Source of the DNA: Atopobiaceae bacterium
GTDB taxonomy: Bacteria > Actinomycetota > Coriobacteriia > Coriobacteriales > Atopobiaceae
Direction: 5' to 3'
DNA: 55,340 nt
NCBI GenBank assembly: GCA_902834555.1
Contig: CADFJN010000017.1
Location: 1-55,340 of the forward strand
The translations under genes were made by a program, and so were the position numbers. A model generated the notes under the pieces. That model saw nothing but the letters and a program-made list of their open reading frames with translations. It had not been told where the DNA came from and made no database searches. Shown here in pieces: positions 1-7,973 of this stretch (its first letter is position 1; the number at the start of each line of letters is the position of its first letter).

Positions 1-16
1 GCGGACCTCCAGTCCC

Positions 17-33
17 GGACCACCCCGTGGTCC
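17..33. repeat. short perfect hairpin
   Basis: GGACCAC and GTGGTCC form a 7-bp stem with a 3-base loop, nested inside an outer GCGGAC (1-6)/GTCCGC (42-47) pairing. It is not a tRNA: there is no usable T-arm or acceptor. It may be the terminator of a gene left of the window, but no T-run follows. Confidence 0.4.
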
Positions 34-65
34 AACTTCGAGTCCGCACCCCCAATCCCGTCGGG

Positions 66-106
66 AACCTTCGTTCGGGCGTCATTTTCGCGCCGGAGGG
101 AAGGTT
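66..106. repeat. TCATT-loop hairpin, copy 1
   Basis: Two 7-bp stem blocks (AACCTTC/GAAGGTT and TCGGGCG/CGCCGGA, one mismatch) enclose the loop TCATTTTCG. The left flank ATCCCGTC..AACCT and the core GCGTCATTTTC match the copy at 47447-47471, so this is a dispersed repeat and not just a terminator. Related hairpins lie at 29172-29203 and 47325-47350. Confidence 0.6.
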
Positions 107-204
107 TCTGCAGGCCAACAGCAGGAAGCGCGCGCTTCGGCGTCACGTACGAACGGTGGCGAGAAGCGCGCCGCGTCGTGCGTGAGGGCGCCATGGGCTT
201 CGGG

Positions 205-210
205 TACAAT
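205..210 (+). promoter_or_regulatory. probable -10 box of the priA operon
   Basis: TACAAT lies 65 bases upstream of the chosen priA start. No good -35 box is visible about 17 bases upstream, so the call rests on the -10 and its position. Confidence 0.4.
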
Positions 211-274
211 CGGTTCCCGTTGGCGCCACCATCCGTGGCGCGAGAAGTACGCAGCCAAAGGGGAGGGGGTATTC

Positions 275-2578
275 GTGCGCTTCGCGAGCGTCGCGCTTGA
301 CATATCCACGCGCTCCCTCGAGGGCACGTTTGACTACGCCATCCCTGGTGACATCGAGGACCAGGTGAGTGTTGGTGCTACGGTGCTCGTTCCCTTCTCG
401 CACAGGAGCGCCGTGGGCTATGTGATGGCCACCTCGGACGAGCCACCCGTAGACGTGGCGCCATCGCGCCTGCTCGCTGTGGCGCAGGTGCTTGCCCCCG
501 CGGCGTTTGGCTCGCACTCCGCTGCCGTGGCGCGCTGGATCGCGCACGAGTACGCATGCCCGCTCGCAGACGCCGTGCGGCTTTTCCTCGCCCCTGGCCA
601 GAAGGTCCGCGTTACCCGCGAGTCGCCTGACGCCCCGTGGGAGCTTGTCGCCGAGAAGGCCGCACCCGCCGACGCCCGATGGGTCTCGCTCGCGCCGGAC
701 GCCCAGGGCTTCGTGCCCGCGCGCAACGCCAGCAGACAGCGCGAGGTACTGGAGGCGCTCTCTGCGGGGGCCATGCGCCTGGCCGAGCTCTCCGCTACCA
801 TCCCCGGCGCCTCGACGGCCGTGAGCGCCCTCGCAAAGCGCGGGGTGGTGACGGTCGAGACACGCCGGCAGATTCGTGGCGGCGAGAAGACCACGCTCTC
901 CTCGGCGCAGGCCCCACGTCCTCAGCGCCTCACGCAAGGCCAGCTTGCAGCCGTCGCGGCTATCGACGAAGCTCGCTCCCACGCGGCGGGAGACGTGGTT
1001 CTCGTGGACGGCGTCACCGGATCCGGCAAGACGGAGGTCTACCTCGAGGCAATCGAGCGTACGCTCGCCGCGGGTAAGGGTGCCCTGGTCCTCGTTCCAG
1101 AGATCTCGCTCACAGCCCAGACCGTGGGTCGTTTTCGCTCGCGATTTGGTGACGACGTGGCCGTGCTTCACTCGCGCCTGTCGACAGGCGAGCGCTTCGA
1201 CCAGTGGGACCTTGTGCGCCAGGGTGCCGTCCATGTGGTGGTGGGTGCGCGCTCCGCGCTCTTTGCGCCGCTCGCCAACGTTGGCCTCATCATCATCGAC
1301 GAGGAGCACGAGTCCTCCTACAAGCAGGACTCGAGCCCACGCTACCACGCCCGCGAGGTCGCGGCGCGCATGGCGCAGGAGTGGGGCTGCGCGCTGGTGC
1401 TGGGCTCCGCCACGCCCTCGCTCGAGAGCCTTCGCCGCTGCGAGGTGGGCTCGTGGCGCGGTGCGCGCTGGACGCGCGTGGAGATGCCCGAGAGGCCCGG
1501 CGGCGCCGTGCTCCCCAAGGTCAGCATCGTTGACATGGCGTCGCAGTTCCGCGGTGGCTCGCGCTCGGTCTTCTCGGAGCCTTTGCGCCGTGCGCTCGAG
1601 GGCGTGGCCGAGAGGCGCGAGAAGGCCGTGCTGCTCCTGAACAGGCGCGGCTTCGCGAACTTCCTCATGTGCCGCGAGTGCGGCTGCGTGCCCGAGTGCC
1701 CGCACTGCTCGACGGCGCTCACGTACCACGAGCGAACCCACTCGCTCGTGTGCCACACCTGCGGCCGCAGCTGGCCGGTGCGCGCCTACCCTGACCCCTC
1801 CACGCGCTGCCCCAACTGCGGCAGTCGCTACCTGGGCGCCTATGGCGTGGGAACCCAGCGCGTGGAAGACGAGCTTGCCATGCTCCTGCCAGAAGGCGTT
1901 GAGGTCATCCGCATGGACGCGGACACCACGCGCGCGAAGGGAGCCCACCAGCGCCTGCTCGAGCAATTCGACGCGGCGGAATGCGCGGTGCTTGTGGGCA
2001 CGCAGATGATAGCCAAGGGCCTCGACTTCCCCGAGGTCACGCTCGTGGGCGTCATCAACGCGGACACCATGCTCAAGCTGCCGGACTTCCGCGCGGCGGA
2101 GAGGACCTACGACCTCCTGGAGCAGGTGGCTGGCCGGGCCGGCAGGGGAGGGCGTCCGGGCGAGGTCATCGTGCAGACCTACTGGGCCACGCACCCGGCA
2201 ATGCAGGCGGTCCTCTCGCACCGGCGCGACGTCTTTCTCGTCCCCGAGCTGGCCGAGCGCAAGGAGGCCTCGTATCCGCCGTTCTCGCGCCTCGCAAACG
2301 TCTTGGTGTGGGGCAAGGATGCCCGCGCCGTTGGGGACGCGTCCGCCAAGATGGCAGCCGCCCTGCGCGAAAGGGTCGCCGGCCTTCCCGGCTGGGATGT
2401 CCTGGGGCCTGCAGACTGCGTGAAGGCCCGCGTGAAGGACAGGACTCGTCGCCACGTGATGGTGAAGGCACCCCTCGACGCCGACCTTGGTGGTGTGGTC
2501 TCGGAGTGCGCTGCAGGCATAGGGCGCGGTATGGGTATTAACATGGCATTGGACATAGACGCCTACGACCTCATGTAG
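275..2578 (+). CDS. priA: primosomal protein N' (PriA helicase)
   Basis: This is the superfamily 2 DNA helicase that restarts collapsed replication forks by reloading the primosome; 767 residues, normal for the family. Walker A GVTGSGKTEVY is near residue 246, the DEEH box near 340, and a cluster of CxxC zinc knuckles (CRECG, CPHC, CHTCG, CPNCG) spans about 465-518, the primosome-specific zinc-binding insert. The GTG start at 275 is preferred because GGGAGGGG sits just upstream and the protein then begins with the family-type N-terminus; the reading frame is open further upstream but without a ribosome site. It is first of a same-strand run priA-def-fmt-rsmB. Confidence 0.96.
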   Translation: MRFASVALDISTRSLEGTFDYAIPGDIEDQVSVGATVLVPFSHRSAVGYVMATSDEPPVDVAPSRLLAVAQVLAPAAFGSHSAAVARWIAHEYACPLADAVRLFLAPGQKVRVTRESPDAPWELVAEKAAPADARWVSLAPDAQGFVPARNASRQREVLEALSAGAMRLAELSATIPGASTAVSALAKRGVVTVETRRQIRGGEKTTLSSAQAPRPQRLTQGQLAAVAAIDEARSHAAGDVVLVDGVTGSGKTEVYLEAIERTLAAGKGALVLVPEISLTAQTVGRFRSRFGDDVAVLHSRLSTGERFDQWDLVRQGAVHVVVGARSALFAPLANVGLIIIDEEHESSYKQDSSPRYHAREVAARMAQEWGCALVLGSATPSLESLRRCEVGSWRGARWTRVEMPERPGGAVLPKVSIVDMASQFRGGSRSVFSEPLRRALEGVAERREKAVLLLNRRGFANFLMCRECGCVPECPHCSTALTYHERTHSLVCHTCGRSWPVRAYPDPSTRCPNCGSRYLGAYGVGTQRVEDELAMLLPEGVEVIRMDADTTRAKGAHQRLLEQFDAAECAVLVGTQMIAKGLDFPEVTLVGVINADTMLKLPDFRAAERTYDLLEQVAGRAGRGGRPGEVIVQTYWATHPAMQAVLSHRRDVFLVPELAERKEASYPPFSRLANVLVWGKDARAVGDASAKMAAALRERVAGLPGWDVLGPADCVKARVKDRTRRHVMVKAPLDADLGGVVSECAAGIGRGMGINMALDIDAYDLM

Positions 2579-2624
2579 GCAAGACACAACCCGCGCGAGA
2601 AGTCGCGCTGCATTGGAGGATGCA

Positions 2625-3179
2625 ATGAACCCCCTGGACGAAATCGTTCTCTCGCCCGCGCCCGTGCTTACCGAGGAGTGCGCGCCCGTCGAGAAGATCG
2701 ACGACGAGATTCGTGCCCTTGCAAAGCGCATGCTGCGCGACATGTACGCCGCCGACGGCTGCGGCCTTGCTGCCCCGCAGGTGGGCGTTGCCAAGCAGGT
2801 CGTGGTGATTGACGTCGACTGGTCGGGCAAGGGCTCCAAGAAGAACCCCTACGTACTCATCAACCCCAAGGTCATCACGGCGGACGGCCCCGAGCGCACC
2901 ACGGGTGAGGGCTGCCTCTCGTTCCCCGGCATCACGGTCGAGGTCAAGCGACCCAGCCACGTGGTCGTGCAGGCGCTCGACCTCGACGGCGACCTCTTGC
3001 AGTACGAGGCGGCGGACAACCTCCTAGCCGTGTGCCTGCAGCACGAGATCGACCACCTGCACGGCGTGACCATGATCGACCACCTCTCTCCCTCGGCGCG
3101 CGTGCGCGCGATGTCTGAGTACCAGGACGCGCTCGACGCCGGCGCGCGCCCTGGCGACGTGGAGGTCGAGGAGGACTAG
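2625..3179 (+). CDS. def: peptide deformylase
   Basis: The enzyme removes the formyl group from the N-terminal methionine of new proteins. The 184-residue protein has all three family motifs in order: GCGLAAPQVG (about 45), EGCLSFPG (about 95, metal-ligand Cys) and HEIDH (about 139, metal-binding His pair and catalytic Glu). The ATG at 2625 follows GGAGG at a normal distance; a TTG 12 bases upstream is in frame but overlaps the ribosome site. A small GCGCGA-GAAG-TCGCGC hairpin sits in the 46-base gap after priA. It precedes fmt by one base, pairing the enzymes that add and remove the formyl group. Confidence 0.96.
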   Translation: MNPLDEIVLSPAPVLTEECAPVEKIDDEIRALAKRMLRDMYAADGCGLAAPQVGVAKQVVVIDVDWSGKGSKKNPYVLINPKVITADGPERTTGEGCLSFPGITVEVKRPSHVVVQALDLDGDLLQYEAADNLLAVCLQHEIDHLHGVTMIDHLSPSARVRAMSEYQDALDAGARPGDVEVEED

Positions 3180-3180
3180 C

Positions 3181-4107
3181 ATGCGCATCGTCTTCATGGG
3201 CACCCCCGAGTTTGCGGTGCCTTCGCTCAAGGCCGTCGCCGCTGCATACGACGTCACGCTCGTGGTGACGCGCCCCGATGCCGTGCGATCGCGCGGCAAG
3301 AAGCTCGAGCCCTCGCCGGTGAAGGCGTGCGCTCTCGATCTTGGCCTTCCCGTGCTCGAGGCCAAGCGCATGGACGCCGAGGCCATCGATGCCGTGCGCG
3401 CCGCCGCACCGGACCTCATCTGCGTGGTGGCGTTTGGGTGCATCCTGCCGGACGAGCTTCTTGCCGTGGCGCCCCTGGGTGCCATCAACGTGCATGGCTC
3501 GCTGCTGCCGCGCTGGCGCGGCGCGGCACCCATCCAGCGTGCAATCCTTGCCGGGGACGAGAAGACTGGCGTCTCCATCATGCGCGTGGCGCACGACCTT
3601 GACGCCGGTGCATGGTGCAGGCAGGTGGCTACGCCCATTGGCACCAAGTCGGCTGGCCAGCTCTTTGACGAGCTTGCGCAGGCGGGTGCGCCCGAGCTTG
3701 TCGCCGCGGCGGCACAGATTGCCAACGGCACCGTCACCTGGCACGAGCAGGATCCCACCAAGGTGACGCTTGCCGAGAAGGTCAAGAAGGATGAGATGCA
3801 CCTTGACCCGGCAGACACGTGCACGGCAAATGCGCTTCGCGTGCAGGCCTCGACCGACGCCGCGCCCGCACGCTGCAAAGTGGCTGGCAAGGGCATGCGC
3901 GTCGTGCGTGCCGCGGTCGCAGATGCCAATGCGTCGCAGGTGGCGACGGGCGCTGTTGCGCTTGCCCACGGTCGTGTGCTTCTCGGCTGTGCCAACGGGA
4001 CGCTTGAGCTTCTCCGCGTGAAGCCAGACGGCAAGCGCGAGATGGACGCCTCCGCCTGGGCGCAGGGCCTTCACGGCGGCAACGGTGCCACCTGGGAGCG
4101 TGCCTAG
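3181..4107 (+). CDS. fmt: methionyl-tRNA formyltransferase
   Basis: It formylates Met-tRNAi from 10-formyltetrahydrofolate for initiation. The 308-residue protein starts with the family MRIVFMGTPEFAVPSL segment and carries the formyl-transfer signature HGSLLPRWRGAAPIQ near residue 104, followed by the smaller C-terminal tRNA-binding domain. The ATG is one base after the def stop, implying translational coupling. The downstream gene starts three bases after its stop. Confidence 0.96.
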   Translation: MRIVFMGTPEFAVPSLKAVAAAYDVTLVVTRPDAVRSRGKKLEPSPVKACALDLGLPVLEAKRMDAEAIDAVRAAAPDLICVVAFGCILPDELLAVAPLGAINVHGSLLPRWRGAAPIQRAILAGDEKTGVSIMRVAHDLDAGAWCRQVATPIGTKSAGQLFDELAQAGAPELVAAAAQIANGTVTWHEQDPTKVTLAEKVKKDEMHLDPADTCTANALRVQASTDAAPARCKVAGKGMRVVRAAVADANASQVATGAVALAHGRVLLGCANGTLELLRVKPDGKREMDASAWAQGLHGGNGATWERA

Positions 4108-4110
4108 CGC

Positions 4111-5547
4111 ATGGCGACGCTCTCACCCGCCCGCATCGCAGCAGCGGACATCCTCTCTAACGTTCGACGCAGGAATGCCCGTGCGCGCGACCTTCTGCGC
4201 ACCTCTGCCCCGGTGGCGCGCCTTACTCCCGCTGACCGCGCGCTGGCAACCAGGCTCGCTTTGGGGAGCGTCCGTACGTCCGGAACCGTGGACGCCCTTC
4301 TCGACGCCCACCTGCGCCGCGGTCACCTCGAGCCGCGCGTGCGAGATGCGCTGCGCATCTCGGCGTTCGAGCTCCTGTGGCTCGCGACGCCCGCACACGT
4401 GGCTATAAGCCAAGGCGTCGAGCTGGTGCGGCGTGTCTCGCCCTACGGCACCGGGCTTGCCAACGCGGTGCTGCATCGCGTGGCCGAGGAGGACCTCCCG
4501 GCGCTTGCCCGCGCACGCGAGCGCGTGGAGACGCGCAGCTGCACTTCCTCGGATATCGCGCTCGTTGCCGCGCTGCCGCAGTGGCTCGCAGACGAGCTCG
4601 TGGTCTCGCTGGGCACCGACGGAGTATGCCGCATGGCGCTCTCGGCCTTGGACGCACCCGGCTCCTACGTGGCCGGCAACGCCTGTCTGCACAATGACGC
4701 CGAGGTCGAGCACCTGCTTTCTGCCTCAGGCCTCATGCCGCGCTCGACCAGCCTGCCGGGGTGCCTCTCACTCTCTTCGGCAGCCGGCCTGGCGGCCTCT
4801 GGACTCGTGGATGTCGTTGACATTGTCCCCGCCGACATGGCGGCGCAGGTCGTGGCGTGGCTTGCCTCGCCCGCGCCCGGCACTCGCATGCTCGAGGTGG
4901 GGCAGGGGAGGGGCACCAAGTCGCTCCTGCTCGAGTCCTGCGCTCTGCGCCGTGGGGGACTCGCGCACCTTGCTGCGGTGGAGTCAGAGGCCTTCAAGGT
5001 TGCCGTTTCGCGCACCCGCATGGAGCGCGCCGGCCTGGGCAAGGCTGTGACCTGCACCGTATTGGATGGACGGCGCCTTGGCGAGAAGGGCCTCCCACCC
5101 GAGCTTTCCGGTAGCTTCGACTCCGCGTTCGTGGATGCGCCCTGCTCCGGCACGGGCACGCTCCGCCGTCACCCCGAGATCGCCTGGGCGCTCCAGGAAC
5201 CCGCAATCCGTCCTCTGGGCCTGTCGCTCCCTGCGCTCCAGCTGGAGCTTCTCAGGGCGGCCTCAACTCGCGTTGGAGCTGGGGGCACGTTGGCCTATGC
5301 CACGTGCTCAGAGCTACGCCAGGAGAACGAGGGCGTTGTGTCGGCGTTTCTCGCGGGCCAGGAGGGCGCGGCCTTCTCGCTGGTGAGCCCCCGTTCGACG
5401 GCTGCCTTCGCGGCGCTGCCGCCCCAGGCCCAGCGCCTGGTCGCGGCCATGATTGGCCCTGATGGCATGGTGCGCACCTCCCGCGCGGACACGTCTGAGC
5501 TGCCCCTTGACGGTCACTTCCTGGCGCTTCTCGTCCGCGAGGCTTAA
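4111..5547 (+). CDS. rsmB: 16S rRNA (cytosine-967-C5)-methyltransferase
   Basis: The SAM-dependent RsmB/Sun enzyme methylates C967 of 16S rRNA. The 478 residues contain an N-terminal NusB-like helical domain (about 1-140) and a C-terminal Rossmann methyltransferase: motif I EVGQGRGTKS near 260, motif IV DAPCSGTGTLRRHPE near 342 and motif VI ATCS near 396, supplying the two cysteines used by RNA m5C methylases. It is last in the priA-def-fmt-rsmB run; the MarR-operon promoter begins just after its stop. Confidence 0.93.
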   Translation: MATLSPARIAAADILSNVRRRNARARDLLRTSAPVARLTPADRALATRLALGSVRTSGTVDALLDAHLRRGHLEPRVRDALRISAFELLWLATPAHVAISQGVELVRRVSPYGTGLANAVLHRVAEEDLPALARARERVETRSCTSSDIALVAALPQWLADELVVSLGTDGVCRMALSALDAPGSYVAGNACLHNDAEVEHLLSASGLMPRSTSLPGCLSLSSAAGLAASGLVDVVDIVPADMAAQVVAWLASPAPGTRMLEVGQGRGTKSLLLESCALRRGGLAHLAAVESEAFKVAVSRTRMERAGLGKAVTCTVLDGRRLGEKGLPPELSGSFDSAFVDAPCSGTGTLRRHPEIAWALQEPAIRPLGLSLPALQLELLRAASTRVGAGGTLAYATCSELRQENEGVVSAFLAGQEGAAFSLVSPRSTAAFAALPPQAQRLVAAMIGPDGMVRTSRADTSELPLDGHFLALLVREA

Positions 5548-5550
5548 TTA

Positions 5551-5586
5551 GAACATTTGTTCCGTACTTTTGCTCAAGGTACTTGA
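5551..5586. promoter_or_regulatory. two palindromic candidate MarR operators
   Basis: GAACATTTGTTC (5551-5562) is a perfect palindrome with 5-bp arms, and TCAAGGTACTTGA (5574-5586) has perfect 5-bp arms around GTA. The second overlaps the -35 box of the promoter for the adjacent marR-ABC operon, the arrangement expected for autorepression by a MarR dimer. Which protein binds is inferred. Confidence 0.55.
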
Positions 5587-5611
5587 ATTGTGCCTGAGCT
5601 GCGCTTAATAT
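5583..5611 (+). promoter_or_regulatory. sigma70-type promoter of the marR-ABC operon
   Basis: TTGAAT (5583-5588) and TAATAT (5606-5611) are separated by exactly 17 bases. Transcription would start near 5618, giving a leader of about 35 bases with GGAGG before the ATG at 5653. Confidence 0.75.
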
Positions 5612-5652
5612 AGGCCCTCTATTGTCCGAAATCGTATCTTTGGAGGCATCTC

Positions 5653-6183
5653 ATGCCGGAGGAGCAGCTGGGAGTCGCTGGCACGGTGGCGCCAGACATC
5701 CCAACCGTCCGCGACATGGACATCGTGTACCAGGAGGTCGAGCGCCTGTACTACGAGATATCGAAGAGCTGCGGCCTCTCGGAGACCGCGTATTGGATTC
5801 TCGTGGACATCGTGGTTGCCGGCGGCAGCTGCCCGCAGGGGTCAATCGCAACTTGCCACTCCCTCTCGCGCCAGACGGTGAGCTCGGCCATGCGGTCGCT
5901 TGTCGACCGTGGTCTCGTAACGCTCGAGCGCGACGAGACCAACCGCCGCAGCAAGATCGTGACCCTCACGCCAGAGGGACGGGCGTTCTGCGAGAGGGAA
6001 GTCACGCCTGCCCTCAAGGCAGAGCAACGCGCCTTTGAGTCCCTCTCGCCTGAGGACAGAACGGCCCTCGTTGCGCTCATCCGTCGCTATGTGGTGGCAA
6101 TCGACGTAGAGGCGCGCGCCCTGCATGCGGACGCGCCCATCGGGAAGGGGCAATCTGTGCGTACCCAGGGAGGCGATGCCTGA
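5653..6183 (+). CDS. MarR-family transcriptional regulator
   Basis: A 176-residue winged-helix regulator. The central part has the MarR layout: helix-turn-helix (about 50-85, containing CHSLSRQTVSSAMRSLVDRGLV) followed by the wing with LERDETNRRSKIVTLTPEG. That is a typical MarR DNA-binding domain with the conserved D-x-R pair. It is transcribed from the promoter at 5583-5611, which carries palindromes at or near its -35, so autoregulation and control of the downstream exporter are likely. Its stop overlaps the next start (TGATG). The ligand is unknown. Confidence 0.9.
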   Translation: MPEEQLGVAGTVAPDIPTVRDMDIVYQEVERLYYEISKSCGLSETAYWILVDIVVAGGSCPQGSIATCHSLSRQTVSSAMRSLVDRGLVTLERDETNRRSKIVTLTPEGRAFCEREVTPALKAEQRAFESLSPEDRTALVALIRRYVVAIDVEARALHADAPIGKGQSVRTQGGDA

Positions 6184-7973
6184 TGGCCGCCCAACGTGAC
6201 TACAGCAAGCGCGCGTCGTGGAGGGTTCTCACGCAGCTCGTGCGTCCGCATTGGCGTCTGGCGGTTGCTGCCTGCGCGCTGCTGCTTGCCGATATCGTGG
6301 GCATGCTCCTTATCCCCACTCAGCTTGCGGCTCTCGTGAACGTGGCCGTGGGCACGCGCAATACTGCGGAGCTCACCTCGCATGGCGTGGCCATGCTTGT
6401 GGCTGCCGTGGTGGGCTCCGGCGGGTGCGTGGCCTCCTACTACGTGGCCTCTCGCCTCGCCGCCTATGTGGGTCGAGACCTGCGCGTGGCCGTGTACAAG
6501 AAGTCGCTTGCACTCTCGGGTGCGGACTTCAACTCGTTCGGCACGGGCTCGATGATTACCCGCACGCTATCTGATGCCAATGTGGTGCAGCAGACCCTGC
6601 TCATGACCTTCATGATGGTCTTTCCGGTACCTGTGACCTGCGTGGTTTCCATCGTCCTGGCATATGGTATCGACCCCGTGATGGGGCGCATGCTCCTTGT
6701 CATCACAATCGCGATGCTCGCCATCTCGGGCGTTGCCGTTGCCAAGTCCACTCCCATCTTCCTCGCCATGCAGAGCTTTGTCGACCGCATGAACTCGCGG
6801 CTGCGCGAGGTGGTCACCGGTACGCGCGTAATCCGCGCCTTTGGCAAGGAGGAGCGCGAGCGCGGCCGCCTAGACGAGACCTTCGAGGACTACGCTACGA
6901 ATGCCATCCGTGTGAACATGCTCTTCTCGGTTGTGGACTGCTCGACGTTCTTCCTCATGAACGTCGTCGAGGTGCTTGTCATGTGGATGGGCGCAGACCG
7001 CGTGGGTGCGGGTGCCATGCAGATCGGCTCCATCTCTGCGTTGCTCGAGTACGCCATGCTCATCCTCTTCTTCATGATGATGGCCCAGTTCGCGATCATC
7101 CAGGTGCCCAGGGCACTTTCGTGCCTCACGCGCACGGCGGCCGTCCTTGAGGCGGTGCCCAGCGTGGCAGACCCTGAGTCGCCCAAGTGCCTGGCTGCGC
7201 CCGCGGACCCACGGCCGGGCGACGAGGTGGCGCGCTTCTCGCACGCGAGCTTCCGCTTTGCAGACGCCGACGAGGACACCCTCCACGACCTCGACTTCTC
7301 CGTTCGCCGAGGCGAGGTCACGGCCATCATGGGCAACACTGGGTCGGGGAAGTCGACCGTGGCGAAGATGCTGCTTCGCTTCCACGACGTGACGGCAGGG
7401 TCGCTCCTCATGCTGGGGACAGACGTGCGTGAGGTAACGCAGCAGGAGCTGCGCTCCCGCATTGCCTACGTGCCGCAGCAGGCATGGCTCTTCTCGGGGA
7501 CAATTGCCGAGAACCTGCGCGAGGGCGATGCCTCCGCCACCGACGAGGACCTCTGGCACGCTCTTGATGTGGCGCAGGCTTCCTTCGTGCACGAGCTTCC
7601 AGACGGGCTCTCCACGCGCGTCGCGCAAGGTGGGGCGAACTTCTCGGGCGGCCAGCGCCAGCGCCTGGCCATCGCCCGCGCGCTCGTGCGCCATGCGGAC
7701 CTCTACGTCTTTGACGACTCGTTCTCGGCGCTCGACTACAAGACCGACGCTGCCCTGCGCCATGCCCTCGAGGGCGAGCTTGCCAACGAGGCTGTGGTCA
7801 TTATCGCCCAGCGAGTGAGCACCGTACGCCACGCGGCACAGATTGTGGTGCTGGACGACGGCCGTGTGGTTGGCCGCGGTACGCATGACCAGCTCATGGA
7901 GATGTGCCCAGCCTATAGAGACATCGTTGAGTCCCAGACGAGGGGAGGTGCCACCGCCGATGAAGGACGATAA
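6183..7973 (+). CDS. ABC exporter subunit with a degenerate ATP site
   Basis: A 596-residue half-transporter: six-helix exporter membrane domain (about 1-310), then a nucleotide-binding domain with Walker A GNTGSGKST (about 383), signature FSGGQRQR (about 487), Walker B ending VFDDSFSALD (about 510) and IAQRVST (about 540). The catalytic Glu after Walker B is Asp and the switch His is Gln, the pattern of the non-hydrolysing site in heterodimeric exporters such as BmrCD or TM287/288. The start overlaps the marR stop and its end overlaps the partner gene. MarR control suggests drug, peptide or toxic-metabolite export; the substrate cannot be read from sequence. Confidence 0.93.
   Translation: MAAQRDYSKRASWRVLTQLVRPHWRLAVAACALLLADIVGMLLIPTQLAALVNVAVGTRNTAELTSHGVAMLVAAVVGSGGCVASYYVASRLAAYVGRDLRVAVYKKSLALSGADFNSFGTGSMITRTLSDANVVQQTLLMTFMMVFPVPVTCVVSIVLAYGIDPVMGRMLLVITIAMLAISGVAVAKSTPIFLAMQSFVDRMNSRLREVVTGTRVIRAFGKEERERGRLDETFEDYATNAIRVNMLFSVVDCSTFFLMNVVEVLVMWMGADRVGAGAMQIGSISALLEYAMLILFFMMMAQFAIIQVPRALSCLTRTAAVLEAVPSVADPESPKCLAAPADPRPGDEVARFSHASFRFADADEDTLHDLDFSVRRGEVTAIMGNTGSGKSTVAKMLLRFHDVTAGSLLMLGTDVREVTQQELRSRIAYVPQQAWLFSGTIAENLREGDASATDEDLWHALDVAQASFVHELPDGLSTRVAQGGANFSGGQRQRLAIARALVRHADLYVFDDSFSALDYKTDAALRHALEGELANEAVVIIAQRVSTVRHAAQIVVLDDGRVVGRGTHDQLMEMCPAYRDIVESQTRGGATADEGR

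Noticed and set aside
1..47. Possible tRNA 3' half
   Set aside because: TTCGAGT resembles a T-loop, but no T-stem or acceptor of proper length forms.
143..2839. 898-codon minus-strand open frame over priA and def
   Set aside because: Antisense artefact of high G+C; translation is Arg/Ala/His-rich low-complexity without any known domain, and the plus strand encodes clear PriA and Def.
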